From NCBI RefSeq assembly GCF_001424145.1, contig NZ_LMQM01000010.1, positions 72,833-136,832 of the forward strand: 64,000 bases of DNA, read 5' to 3'. Origin of the DNA: Chryseobacterium sp. Leaf404. GTDB lineage: Bacteria; Bacteroidota; Bacteroidia; Flavobacteriales; Weeksellaceae. Of this stretch, positions 51,945 through 60,744 are shown in pieces. Position numbers and translations under genes: made by a program. The notes below the pieces were generated by a model, which saw nothing but the letters and a program-made list of their open reading frames with translations, did no database searches and was not told the origin of the DNA. Positions within the stretch are counted from its first letter, which is position 1. Each line of letters starts with the position of its first letter.

Positions 51945-52378
51945 TGAAAAAGAGAATTTTCAGATACAGAGCAGTAGGTATAATCTTATTTTTAACCGAA
52001 CTTTTTATTTTGCTGTTATTCGGTGAAGGTACAATGATCAGTTTTGAAGAACTGAAAAACTCCGAAAGTTTAACCTGGGAGAACATTAATCTACCCTTCG
52101 CTTTCGCAACATCTCTTACAGCCCTCACCTGCTTGATCGCTATCTGCATCAAAGATAAAAGAAGCATAAAACTTTTTAATATCCACTACACCATCATAGC
52201 GGTCTTCTTTGTCTGCGGATATCTTAAACAGATTTTTGAAGGAGCAGATCCTGACGAAGATATTTTTAAATTTACAGCTGTATTCGCCGTTCTTGCCATA
52301 CTTTTTTTGGTAGTGAATCTATTGAAACAAAAGGATGTAAATTTTGTTGATATAGAGGATATCGGAAGTAATGCGTAG
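51944..52378 (+). CDS. Hypothetical four-helix membrane protein
   Basis: 144 residues. Hydrophobic segments lie near 9-28, 48-66, 79-97 and 110-127. A charged loop (98-108, EGADPDEDIFK) and tail follow. Translation begins at the aminotransferase stop (TAATG), so it is coupled to that gene. Function unknown. Confidence 0.65.
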   Translation: MKKRIFRYRAVGIILFLTELFILLLFGEGTMISFEELKNSESLTWENINLPFAFATSLTALTCLIAICIKDKRSIKLFNIHYTIIAVFFVCGYLKQIFEGADPDEDIFKFTAVFAVLAILFLVVNLLKQKDVNFVDIEDIGSNA

Positions 52379-52381
52379 TTT

Positions 52382-52426
52382 ACTTTGTCAAAGCTTTTGG
52401 GCATGAGGTGTTGCTTTGACAAAGTT
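52382..52426. repeat. REP hairpin upstream of the RAYT gene
   Basis: ACTTTGTCAAAGC (52382-52394) and GCTTTGACAAAGTT (52413-52426) form a 13-14 bp stem with an 18-nt loop, 37 nt before the RAYT start. Confidence 0.8.
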
Positions 52427-52463
52427 TTCAGATAAAAAAATGAACATACACAAATGTTGAACA

Positions 52464-53045
52464 ATGGAAATCAGAGAACAAAATCTGGAACCGGATAGTT
52501 TTTATCACATCTATAACAAAGGAGTCAATGGCGAAAGAACTTTTTTGTCAGATGAAAATTATAGATTTTTCCTTTCGAAGGTTAAGCTTTTTCTCAGTCC
52601 GGTATGCGATATTTATGCGTACAGTTTGATGCCTAACTATTTTGATCTTTTGGTAAAGATAAAATCCGAAGATGAATTTCCTGATGAGCTGAAAATTAAG
52701 AATTTTCACACTACCGGTTTACATTCTTATGATTCTGTGATTAGCAAACAGTTCAGTAAATTGATAAGTTCCTACTCACAGGCTTTTAACAGATTTAATA
52801 AAGTCCGGACAGGTAATTTATTTGAGTCACACTTTAAGAGACTGAAAATAGAAAGTGAGGAAAATTTGAGAAATACAGTCGTTTCAATTCATAAAAATTC
52901 TCTCAAAATTAGCGCAGATTATGAGAATTATACATATTCATCTTATAAAGATATTCTGCTTAACGAAAACTTTACAGTGAAGGCAAATCTTGTGATAACG
53001 ATATTTGGAGATTTGGAAAATTTCAAATTAAATCACAGTAAATAA
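52464..53045 (+). CDS. REP-associated tyrosine transposase (RAYT) with altered HUH motif
   Basis: 193 residues, Y1/HUH-transposase fold. FYHIYNKGVNGERTFLSDENYRFF, SKQFSKLISSYSQAFNRFNK, RTGNLFESHFKRLKI and SIHKNSLKI match RAYT proteins. The expected His-x-His in LMPNHFHLLVK reads LMPNYFDLLVK (Tyr59-Phe60-Asp61), so both metal-binding His are lost. Candidate nucleophile Tyr104 is kept. REP hairpins flank it within 40 nt upstream and 4 nt downstream. It is probably domesticated or decaying. Confidence 0.82.
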   Translation: MEIREQNLEPDSFYHIYNKGVNGERTFLSDENYRFFLSKVKLFLSPVCDIYAYSLMPNYFDLLVKIKSEDEFPDELKIKNFHTTGLHSYDSVISKQFSKLISSYSQAFNRFNKVRTGNLFESHFKRLKIESEENLRNTVVSIHKNSLKISADYENYTYSSYKDILLNENFTVKANLVITIFGDLENFKLNHSK

Positions 53046-53048
53046 AAA

Positions 53049-53094
53049 AACTTTGTCAAAGCACAAAAAAACATCTTTAAAGCTTTGACAAAGT
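53049..53094. repeat. REP hairpin downstream of the RAYT gene
   Basis: AACTTTGTCAAAGC (53049-53062) and GCTTTGACAAAGT (53082-53094), 19-nt loop. It begins 3 nt after the RAYT stop. Confidence 0.8.
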
Positions 53095-53121
53095 ATCAAA
53101 AATTATACATTAAACAAAGAC

Positions 53122-54144
53122 ATGGCAATATTAGTAACAGGAGGTCTTGGATACATTGGTTCGCACACGGTTGTAGAATTGATTAGTAATAATTATGAGG
53201 TGATCATCGTTGATGATCTTTCGCATTCAGAAAAATTCATTTTAAATAATATTGAAGAGATTACGGGTAAGAGGCCGATTTTTTATCCATTTGATTTAAA
53301 GAGGAAAGAACTTCTGAATCAGGTTTTTGATGCCCATATAATTGATGGGTGCATCAATTTTGCTGCGTTTAAGGCGGTAGGAGAGAGCCAGGTAAAACCT
53401 GTTGATTATTACGAAAACAATTTATTTTCATTAATCAATATCCTTCAGGAATTTAAGGAGAGAAATCTTTCGAATTTCATCTTCAGCTCATCATGTACGG
53501 TTTATGGGCAGGCGGATGAAATGCCGATTAATGAAAATACGCCGCTGAAAATGCCGGAAAGTGTTTACGGTAAAACCAAACAGATGGGAGAGGAAATCTT
53601 AATTGATTTTGCAAAAGCGTACAATAGAAAGATCAGTCTTCTTAGATATTTCAACCCAATTGGTGCTCATGAAAGTGGTATTCTAGGTGAATTGCCTATA
53701 GGAGTACCCAATAATCTTGTCCCTTACGTAATGCAGACGGCATCTGGTATCAGAGAAAAACTGAGCATTTGGGGAGATGATTATCCTACAGACGATGGCA
53801 CGGCGGTGAGAGATTATATTCATATTACTGATTTGGCAAAAGCACACGTGGCGGCATTAAAAAAACTTATAAATGATAATTCTGATGGTTCGGTTATTGA
53901 TATATTTAATTTGGGAACCGGAAAAGGATCGTCTGTCTTGGAAGTGGTGAAAGCATTTGAAAAAGCAAATGATGTTTCAGTACCTTATCAGATTTGTGAC
54001 AGGAGAGAGGGCGACATTACAATCGCTTATGCCAACGCTGACAAAGCCGAAGAGATACTCAACTGGAAAGCCCAGACATCGCTTGAAGAATCTTTAAAAA
54101 CGGTTTGGGAATGGCAGAAATATTTAGAAACAAAAACAAATTAA
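53122..54144 (+). CDS. galE: UDP-glucose 4-epimerase
   Basis: 340 residues, extended SDR. NAD site TGGLGYIGSHTVVEL, catalytic FSSSCTVYG and YGKTKQMGEE (Tyr-x3-Lys), PIGAHESGILGE and GTAVRDYIHITDLA. It interconverts UDP-glucose and UDP-galactose for surface sugars. It is followed by a cytidylyltransferase gene after 15 nt. Confidence 0.95.
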   Translation: MAILVTGGLGYIGSHTVVELISNNYEVIIVDDLSHSEKFILNNIEEITGKRPIFYPFDLKRKELLNQVFDAHIIDGCINFAAFKAVGESQVKPVDYYENNLFSLINILQEFKERNLSNFIFSSSCTVYGQADEMPINENTPLKMPESVYGKTKQMGEEILIDFAKAYNRKISLLRYFNPIGAHESGILGELPIGVPNNLVPYVMQTASGIREKLSIWGDDYPTDDGTAVRDYIHITDLAKAHVAALKKLINDNSDGSVIDIFNLGTGKGSSVLEVVKAFEKANDVSVPYQICDRREGDITIAYANADKAEEILNWKAQTSLEESLKTVWEWQKYLETKTN

Positions 54145-54159
54145 ATTATAGATCGATAC

Positions 54160-54615
54160 ATGAAAACTGAAAGAATAGGCATTACATTTTCCTCATTTGA
54201 TTTACTGCATGCAGGACACATCAAGATGCTTGAAGAAGCAAAAACGGTTTGCGACTACCTGATTGTGGGCCTTCAGATTGACCCGTCACACGACAGACCA
54301 AACAAAAACAAACCTACGCAGACAATTGTTGAAAGATATATTCAGTTAAAGGGTGTGAGTGCTGTAGATGAAATTATACCGTACTACACCGAGCAGGATT
54401 TGGAAGATATTTTAAAATCTTTTGTAATTGATGTAAGAATCATTGGAGATGACTATGCCGACAGAGATTTCACAGGAAAGCAATACTGTAATGATAACGG
54501 AATTGAGATTTTCTATAATAAAAGAGACCACAGATTTTCAACGAGTGATTTAAGAAAAAGAATCTACGAAGCTGAAAAAGCAAAAGCAGAAGGCGTGGAA
54601 GTAGCAGAAAAATAA
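54160..54615 (+). CDS. Adenylyl/cytidylyltransferase (TagD/RfaE-like)
   Basis: 151 residues. The nucleotide-binding HAGH motif is in TFSSFDLLHAGHIKML, and the C-terminal HRFSTSDLRKRIYE is typical of this family. It activates a sugar phosphate or polyol phosphate with CTP or ATP. Paired with galE and DegT it belongs to a polysaccharide-precursor set. The exact substrate, for example glycerol 3-phosphate, is uncertain. Confidence 0.85.
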   Translation: MKTERIGITFSSFDLLHAGHIKMLEEAKTVCDYLIVGLQIDPSHDRPNKNKPTQTIVERYIQLKGVSAVDEIIPYYTEQDLEDILKSFVIDVRIIGDDYADRDFTGKQYCNDNGIEIFYNKRDHRFSTSDLRKRIYEAEKAKAEGVEVAEK

Positions 54616-54632
54616 TACTGTTATTTTATACA

Positions 54633-54677
54633 AAAAAAGAGTTCGGTAAATATAATTACTGAACTCTTTTTGTTTTT
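54633..54677. terminator. Bidirectional terminator
   Basis: AAAGAGTTCGGTAA/TTACTGAACTCTTT stem between the converging cytidylyltransferase and TonB-family genes. Confidence 0.8.
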
Positions 54678-54691
54678 GTCAACATTCAAAT

Positions 54692-57205
54692 TTACATTGG
54701 TCCCTGTTGGTCGTCGCCGCTTGCATTTGAGTTGATATCTTTTTTACGTTTTGGCTGATCCACTTTTTCGTTTCCTTGCTTAAATCTGTAGGTAAGAGAA
54801 ACAGAAAACTGTCTTGGCTGCCACTGCATATATGAATCTCTTGTGAAACCGGATCCGTATGTGGTAGATCTCATTGCCCGGGTATTAAAGATATCCTGGA
54901 TGTTGAAAGATAAAGTTCCGTCGCCCTTCCAGATTGTTTTTGAAGCTCCGAAGCTCAATGCATACATATCTTTTCTGTCTAAACTCTCAGTTTTCTGACC
55001 ACCTCTGTAGAATCCCTGAAGCTGGAAATTTAAAGTCTTGTCAATTTTCACTGTTGAAGTAAGCCTTGCTCTTGCTGCAAAACCACTTCCGTTAAAGTTT
55101 TGCGATTCAGACATGAGTGAAGGGTCAAAGTAAACTCCTTTGGTATTGTATCCAAAAAGATCCACATTTCCTAAGAACTTAAGCCATTTGGTAGCATCCC
55201 AGTTAAAATTTAAGTCTAATCCATATCTGTCATCACTACCAACATTTACAGGTTTAGTATGAAAAACTGTAGTTGGAACATTATTAATATCCTCCTGCTT
55301 ATTGTAAGTGATGATTTTTACATCAGCTGTCTGATGTCTGTAGTAGAGCGTAGGATTGATCGTAAATTTACTTTTTGAAATGCTGTATCCTAATTCGTAC
55401 GAGTCAACGTAAGAAGGATTGAGGTCAATATTACCGTCAAAAATATTCTGGTTATCGCTGTAACTTGGATTTGGAATCAGAAAGTAAGATCTTGGTCTGT
55501 CAATTCTTCGTGAATAATTTAAAAGGAACTGATTGTCTTTAGCAACTTCGTAGCTCAGGAAAACGCTTGGGAAAAGATTATTGTAATTTTTTACGTTCTG
55601 CTGACCCATTCCCGCTAAATTCCGGTAATTAATATCAATTCTTGAATTTTCATTTCTCACACCTAATTGATATCCCAGTTTACCTATTTTGCTTCTGAAC
55701 TGAACATATCCTGCATTAAACATCTCCTCATATTTTGCATTATAAGTATAATCATCAAGATAAAGGGTGAATGGTAATGAGGAAGTATTCTGCGTTACAA
55801 TATTCTGATAATTGTTTGCATTCACATCTATTCTGTACCCAGCTTCCAGTTTAGAATTTTCACCAATTGGCAATTCATAGTCTGCTTTACCAATCAAGGT
55901 TTTATTTCTTGTTTTCTGCCCTATGATGTTCTGAAGATCAAAACTGTTGTTCTGCGTCTGAAAGATATCACTGTCATTATTGGAGCGGTTGCTTTGGAGA
56001 CTTACTGAAAGAGATAAATTCTGTCCTTTATCATTAAATTTATGATCTACGCCAAAATCACCCTGAAATGCGAGGTTATTATTAGTACCGGTACTCGTTC
56101 TGTTTCGGGTAGTGATGGCATTGTTAAAACCATAATTTACATAATCAATATTTCCTATATTGCTTCCGTCAAAAGTTCTTACGGTACCTGAAGCATTGAT
56201 GGATGTTTTTTCAGTAACATCTAAAACCACACCACCGGTAGCATTATAGTTGTCGTTTTTACTTTTTGAAATCGATTCATTATGCGTTTCTCTGAAATCC
56301 CCTGATGTAAGATAAGCATTGTTACGGCTGGTATTTTTGGACTCTCTGTAACCACCGCCACCATTCAGAAACCATGTAACGTTTCCTTTTCTCCAGCTTA
56401 GATTGGTATTTAAATTTGTTTGAGGCAAATACCCCAAAGTTCCAATTACACTACCGTTAAAACCGGTTTTTTTTGATTTCTTTAAAATAATATTTAAAAT
56501 ACCTGCTGTTCCGCTGGCTTCAAACTTCGAAGATGGGTTGGTAATCACCTCAATTCTTTCAATTTGGTCTGCAGGAATACTCTGTAATGCATTCGCACCA
56601 TCATCAATTCCCAGAAGGGCAGAAGGTTTTCCGTTAATTAAAAAACGGACGTTAGAACTTCCTCTCATAGAAACTGTACCGTCTGTATCCACAGAAACTG
56701 AGGGAACATTGGATAAAACATCCTGCAAACTTCCTCCTTTACTCACAATATCCTGAGATGGGTCGTAAGTTCTTTTATCAAGTTCCACCTTGTAGGGTTT
56801 GGTAGTTGCGGTAATTACAACACCTTTAATTTCCTGAGTTTTCTCGGAGGCAGCAGCTGCTTCAGGCTGAATCGTGAGTGCTCCAACGTTTCCTGCGGTT
56901 GCAATCTGTTTATTGAAAGTAGCCTTTTTATAGTCAATTGCCTCAATGGTAATATCGTAGTTTCCGGGCGATAAGGGCATTGTGTACTGTCCTTTTTCAT
57001 CCGTTAATGCACCTTCACTCAGGGCTTTGTTGGTTTTGTTTACATACGTCACAGAGGCGTATGGGACGGGCTGATTATAACTGTTTACTACAGACCCTGT
57101 AACATTTACTTTATCCTGCGCAAAAGCAAATGCCGCTGCTGATAAAACAAAAGTCAATCCTAAAGTCTTTTTGGTAAACAGACTGATGATTTCAGTTTGA
57201 TTCAT
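54692..57205 (-). CDS. TonB-dependent-receptor-like outer-membrane beta-barrel protein
   Basis: 837 residues. Signal peptide, then a carboxypeptidase-regulatory-like domain (32-110, VNVTGSVVNSYNQPVPYASV), a plug domain (140-245, GGSLQDVLSNVPSVSVDTDG and IPADQIERIEVITNPSSKFE) and an outer-membrane barrel with NYSRRIDRPRSYFLIPNPSY, ending in FSVSLTYRFKQGNEKV. No SusD gene follows, so it belongs to the stand-alone beta-barrel receptor group. Substrate unknown. The C-terminus has a disordered tail. Confidence 0.9.
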   Translation of the reverse strand: MNQTEIISLFTKKTLGLTFVLSAAAFAFAQDKVNVTGSVVNSYNQPVPYASVTYVNKTNKALSEGALTDEKGQYTMPLSPGNYDITIEAIDYKKATFNKQIATAGNVGALTIQPEAAAASEKTQEIKGVVITATTKPYKVELDKRTYDPSQDIVSKGGSLQDVLSNVPSVSVDTDGTVSMRGSSNVRFLINGKPSALLGIDDGANALQSIPADQIERIEVITNPSSKFEASGTAGILNIILKKSKKTGFNGSVIGTLGYLPQTNLNTNLSWRKGNVTWFLNGGGGYRESKNTSRNNAYLTSGDFRETHNESISKSKNDNYNATGGVVLDVTEKTSINASGTVRTFDGSNIGNIDYVNYGFNNAITTRNRTSTGTNNNLAFQGDFGVDHKFNDKGQNLSLSVSLQSNRSNNDSDIFQTQNNSFDLQNIIGQKTRNKTLIGKADYELPIGENSKLEAGYRIDVNANNYQNIVTQNTSSLPFTLYLDDYTYNAKYEEMFNAGYVQFRSKIGKLGYQLGVRNENSRIDINYRNLAGMGQQNVKNYNNLFPSVFLSYEVAKDNQFLLNYSRRIDRPRSYFLIPNPSYSDNQNIFDGNIDLNPSYVDSYELGYSISKSKFTINPTLYYRHQTADVKIITYNKQEDINNVPTTVFHTKPVNVGSDDRYGLDLNFNWDATKWLKFLGNVDLFGYNTKGVYFDPSLMSESQNFNGSGFAARARLTSTVKIDKTLNFQLQGFYRGGQKTESLDRKDMYALSFGASKTIWKGDGTLSFNIQDIFNTRAMRSTTYGSGFTRDSYMQWQPRQFSVSLTYRFKQGNEKVDQPKRKKDINSNASGDDQQGPM

Positions 57206-57372
57206 AAGTTCTTAATTGTATACAGAATGCAAAAAAAATAAAAAATAAGACTGTTTCTTATGATTTAAATTGTTGCAGACAAGTTAGTTTGTTTATTATT
57301 TATGCTTAATTAGACGGTTTTTAACCTGATTTGTTAAATTTTAAATTGTTAAAAAAAGGTTAAATATTTTTA

Positions 57373-58398
57373 TTATTTTATATTTCGCGAGTTAAGCCAC
57401 TCCTGATATACTTTTGCATTGGCAGCATGCTCCTCTGCGTTGTCTGTGAATTTGTGAAACCCCGGTCTGGAAGGATCTGCACACATAAAAATAAAATTGT
57501 TTTTTGCTGCATTCAGCACCGCATCTACAGAGTTTTTATCTGTGATACAAATCGGTCCCGGCGGAATTCCTTTATTGGCATATGTATTAAAGGGTGATGG
57601 CGTAGAAAGATGTTTGTACAGAACTCTTTTTATAGATTCTTTAAAGTTTGTCTGCTTGTTGATTGCGTAAATCACTGTAGGATCACTCTGAAGTTTCATA
57701 TCCTTTTTGTAACGGTTCAGATAAAGTCCGGCAATGGTTTTCATCTCATCCGGTTTACCTCCGGATTCCTTAAAAACAATAGATGCCAAAGCGTAAATCT
57801 GATCTCTGCTTAAACCGGATTGAGCTTCTTTTGCTTTCCTGTCGGCATTCCAGAATTCGGTATACTGATCATTAAATTTTTTAAAAAATTCGGAAGGAGT
57901 TACCGTCCAGTAAAAATTATACGTGTCGATAAAAAAATATTTTTTTAAATCTTCCGCAGAAGTGTAGCCTTTCTCATTTGCAATCTTATTCAGGTCGCTT
58001 ACAAATTTCAGAGAATCAATTTCAGTTTTTCTGGTTACTTTTCCCACCATTTGGTACACATCACCAAAATCACCAATCCTGAACGAATTTTCACTTTGAT
58101 TTCCAGCCTTTATCATATTCACAAGATCAGAATTTCCCATTCCTTTCTTAAAATGATACCTTCCCGGTTTAAAGTTTTCAGGCAGATTTTTTTCCTGTGC
58201 AATATCTTCAAAAGACGCTTTATCATCTACAAACTTTGCAGCAGAATCTATAATCTGTTTAAACTCTGCACCATGAGGTATTAAAACATAGCCATCTTTT
58301 TGGATATTGTTTCCGTAATTTTTTTTGTAAAACTTAAAACCGAAAAATCCACCGATAGCAATCAGCAGAACTACGATAATCAGAGCTGTTTTTTTCAT
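57373..58398 (-). CDS. mltG: Endolytic transglycosylase MltG
   Basis: 341 residues. N-terminal TM (7-23), then a LysM-like N-lobe and the YceG domain. The catalytic Glu is in LASIVFKESGGKPDEMKTIA, and GLYLNRYKKDMKLQSDPTVI plus PFNTYANKGIPPGPICITDK are diagnostic. It cleaves nascent peptidoglycan and terminates glycan chains. Confidence 0.94.
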   Translation of the reverse strand: MKKTALIIVVLLIAIGGFFGFKFYKKNYGNNIQKDGYVLIPHGAEFKQIIDSAAKFVDDKASFEDIAQEKNLPENFKPGRYHFKKGMGNSDLVNMIKAGNQSENSFRIGDFGDVYQMVGKVTRKTEIDSLKFVSDLNKIANEKGYTSAEDLKKYFFIDTYNFYWTVTPSEFFKKFNDQYTEFWNADRKAKEAQSGLSRDQIYALASIVFKESGGKPDEMKTIAGLYLNRYKKDMKLQSDPTVIYAINKQTNFKESIKRVLYKHLSTPSPFNTYANKGIPPGPICITDKNSVDAVLNAAKNNFIFMCADPSRPGFHKFTDNAEEHAANAKVYQEWLNSRNIK

Positions 58399-58434
58399 AA
58401 TTTATAAAAACCGATATGTGTTTTGTTATTTTAT

Positions 58435-59202
58435 CTAAATCTCAATTTCTCCGTTGAAAACCTGACGGGCAGGACCTTCTAACCAGATGTTCTCAAAAGA
58501 TCCCTTATTTTTATCTGCATAAACTTTCAGGTCTCCGCCTAAAGTTTTTACAGCGATCTCCATGGCAGAGTTTTTCTCAAGATAGGTGAGCGCAGCGGCA
58601 GTAACTCCCGTTCCACAGCTGTATGTTTCATCTTCAACGCCACGTTCGTAAGTCCGCACAAAAATCTTTTCATCAGAAAGTACTTCCACAAAATTCACGT
58701 TGATACCTTCATCTTTGTAATCAGGGGAGTATCTGATATTTTTTCCTTCTTCAAAAACGTTTACATCAGCAATTTCTGTAACATATTTAATGTAGTGTGG
58801 CGACCCGGTATTTAAAACAGAATCTTCACCGTCTTTTAAAATGTCTTTTACATCACTCATCTTCAGTTTTACAATATCACCACTGATTTCAGCTTGATGA
58901 AGACCGTCGATGGCTGTAAAGGTAGTTTCAGATTCTTTAAAAATCCCTAAAAAATGGGCAAATGCCACAGAACAGCGCGCTCCGTTTCCGCAAAAACTTT
59001 TTGAGCCGTCAGAATTATAATAATCAACTTCAAAATCTACACCTTCTGCAGAATTTATTTTTATCAATCCGTCTGCGCCAATTCCAAATCGTCGGTCGCA
59101 AAGCATTTTGATTGCTGAAATTTCTAAAGTATTCCATTCTCCGGCACGGTTATCAAGCATGATAAAATCATTTCCTGTTCCCTGATATTTATAAAAATTC
59201 AT
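58435..59202 (-). CDS. dapF: Diaminopimelate epimerase
   Basis: About 255 residues from the ATG at 59202 (MNFYKYQGTGNDFIMLDN); the frame runs ten codons further upstream but homologues begin here. The two catalytic Cys lie in FCGNGARCSVAFAH and ETYSCGTGVTAAA. It converts LL- to meso-diaminopimelate for lysine and peptidoglycan synthesis. It lies just upstream of mltG. Confidence 0.95.
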   Translation of the reverse strand: MNFYKYQGTGNDFIMLDNRAGEWNTLEISAIKMLCDRRFGIGADGLIKINSAEGVDFEVDYYNSDGSKSFCGNGARCSVAFAHFLGIFKESETTFTAIDGLHQAEISGDIVKLKMSDVKDILKDGEDSVLNTGSPHYIKYVTEIADVNVFEEGKNIRYSPDYKDEGINVNFVEVLSDEKIFVRTYERGVEDETYSCGTGVTAAALTYLEKNSAMEIAVKTLGGDLKVYADKNKGSFENIWLEGPARQVFNGEIEI

Positions 59203-59295
59203 GATGAGATATCTCTTTTTAATGGCCTGCAAAATTACGCATTATTAAACAAAAAAGCGAACGGCCAAAAACCGCTCGCAAGATATTTGTGATGA

Positions 59296-59907
59296 TTACC
59301 TTCTGAAACCGGATCCATTAGTACTTCCGTTGTTTGGGGCAGTATTCTGTCGGTTGGTATCCGTGCCGTTTCTGAAGCCTCCCGAATTTTGATTGGTATT
59401 GGTATTCGGCGTTGGTGAAGGAGTAGTGTTATTCCTGAAACCTCCGTTATTTCTCTGCTGAGACTGCTGGTTCTGCTGATTATTTCTAAACCCGCCATTA
59501 TTACGGGACTGGGAATTCTGGTTAGACTGAGTGTTTCTGAAACCATTATTCCTTCTCGTACCATTATTGGTATTTGTATTGGTGGGAGGAGTTGTAAAGC
59601 CATAATTTCCGGATCTCACTCCGCCACTGCTAGCGTCCGAACGTCGTTCTATATAAACCTTCTGTCTGTTGTTTCCGTATAAATAATAAGGAACTCCCTG
59701 GTCATAATAATAGTTGATATCATTTCTGTAATAGTATCCGTCGTTTCCGTAATATCCGCCGTTTCCGTAGTAATTGCTCGGCGCATAGTAAGCTCCGTTA
59801 TTCATATATGGATCTCCATATCCCGCACCCTGATCAGAATATACGGTACATGAAGAAAGACTCATAAAAGCGAAAATGCTTAGCGAAATTTTTATTAAAT
59901 TTTTCAT
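59296..59907 (-). CDS. Low-complexity Asn/Gly/Tyr-rich lipoprotein
   Basis: 203 residues. Lipoprotein signal MKNLIKISLSIFAFMSLSSC (lipobox Cys20). After a Tyr/Gly-rich region (NYYGNGGYYGNDGYYYRND) comes a stretch of about 100 residues of repeating RNNGGFRNN, NQQNQQSQQ and NTNTN units. It is likely disordered and surface-exposed. Function unknown; repeats may vary in number between strains. An opposite-frame open stretch inside it is a shadow of the repeats. Confidence 0.8.
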   Translation of the reverse strand: MKNLIKISLSIFAFMSLSSCTVYSDQGAGYGDPYMNNGAYYAPSNYYGNGGYYGNDGYYYRNDINYYYDQGVPYYLYGNNRQKVYIERRSDASSGGVRSGNYGFTTPPTNTNTNNGTRRNNGFRNTQSNQNSQSRNNGGFRNNQQNQQSQQRNNGGFRNNTTPSPTPNTNTNQNSGGFRNGTDTNRQNTAPNNGSTNGSGFRR

Positions 59908-59920
59908 CGTATTTTAAATT

Positions 59921-60580
59921 TTACTGTTTTAAACTTTTTTTCCAGGCAGTAAGTCCGTTAATTGCCATGAAGGTAAATACCAAATATTGCACCGAAGTAA
60001 TTCCCAGCTCTTTATAAAGCATCATGGGAACACAAATCACGTCGCCCAAAATCCAGAAATACCAGCTTTCCAGGCGTCTTTTGGCCATGAGCCACATTCC
60101 AACTAAAAAAACAGAGGTGGTAATGACGTCCAGCCAGTTTCCCCAGTCAAGATGGTATAAACCAAAACTGATTCCATCTGAGGAGAAATTATTGTCTATA
60201 AATGGCTTGTAATAATAAATAACTGTTACCAGAATCATGCTCACTGCAAACAGAATGATACTGTAAAACCAATCTTTCCTGGTTGCCTTTTGAACATCCA
60301 CATGAATATGATCTTCAGAGTTTTTAGACCACAGAATCCATCCGTAAATACTCATTACCGTATAATAAATATTGATCATACAGTCGCCCAGCAGCCCAAA
60401 GTTAAAGAGAATATAAACATAAAGTACCGTCGAGATAATTCCCGTAGGGTAGAGCCAGATATTCTTTTTAACAGACAGATATACACTAATGATTCCAAAT
60501 ATACAGGCCACAGCTTCTACAGCTATTTGTAAAGAAGTATATGTCTCATAGGGTTTTATGAAGAGATCGTAGAAATTCAT
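59921..60580 (-). CDS. pnuC: PnuC-family vitamin-B3-type transporter
   Basis: About 219 residues from the ATG at 60580 (MNFYDLFIKPYETYTS); the longer frame upstream is hydrophilic and unlikely. Seven hydrophobic helices with SVYLSVKKNIWLYPTGIIST, SIYGWILWSK, DWGNWLDVITTSVFLVGMWL and ESWYFWILGDVICVPMMLYK, the SWEET-like PnuC pattern. It transports nicotinamide riboside or, in some relatives, thiamine. No TPP riboswitch was seen upstream. Confidence 0.88.
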   Translation of the reverse strand: MNFYDLFIKPYETYTSLQIAVEAVACIFGIISVYLSVKKNIWLYPTGIISTVLYVYILFNFGLLGDCMINIYYTVMSIYGWILWSKNSEDHIHVDVQKATRKDWFYSIILFAVSMILVTVIYYYKPFIDNNFSSDGISFGLYHLDWGNWLDVITTSVFLVGMWLMAKRRLESWYFWILGDVICVPMMLYKELGITSVQYLVFTFMAINGLTAWKKSLKQ

Positions 60581-60712
60581 CGGTGCAAAAATAATCAATT
60601 TTATGGTAGGTAATAATTTTCTAAAAGTTGTGAAAATCAGATTTTTATCATTGATACTTAAAGTTTTTGTTCTAAATATGAGCAATAAACGTTAATATTT
60701 CTAAATTTTTTA

Positions 60713-60720
60713 TATTTTCG
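60713..60720 (+). promoter_or_regulatory. -7 element of the permease gene
   Basis: TATTTTCG, one base off TAnnTTTG, 24 nt before the ATG. Confidence 0.4.
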
Positions 60721-60744
60721 TAAATCTTAATTAAATTAAATTAT

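Noticed and set aside
59235-59603. Second minus-strand frame over the low-complexity lipoprotein
   Set aside because: It is a by-product of repeats in the real gene; it has no family features.
60581-60744. Riboswitch before pnuC
   Set aside because: I looked for TPP (CTGAGA) or other vitamin riboswitch cores and found none.
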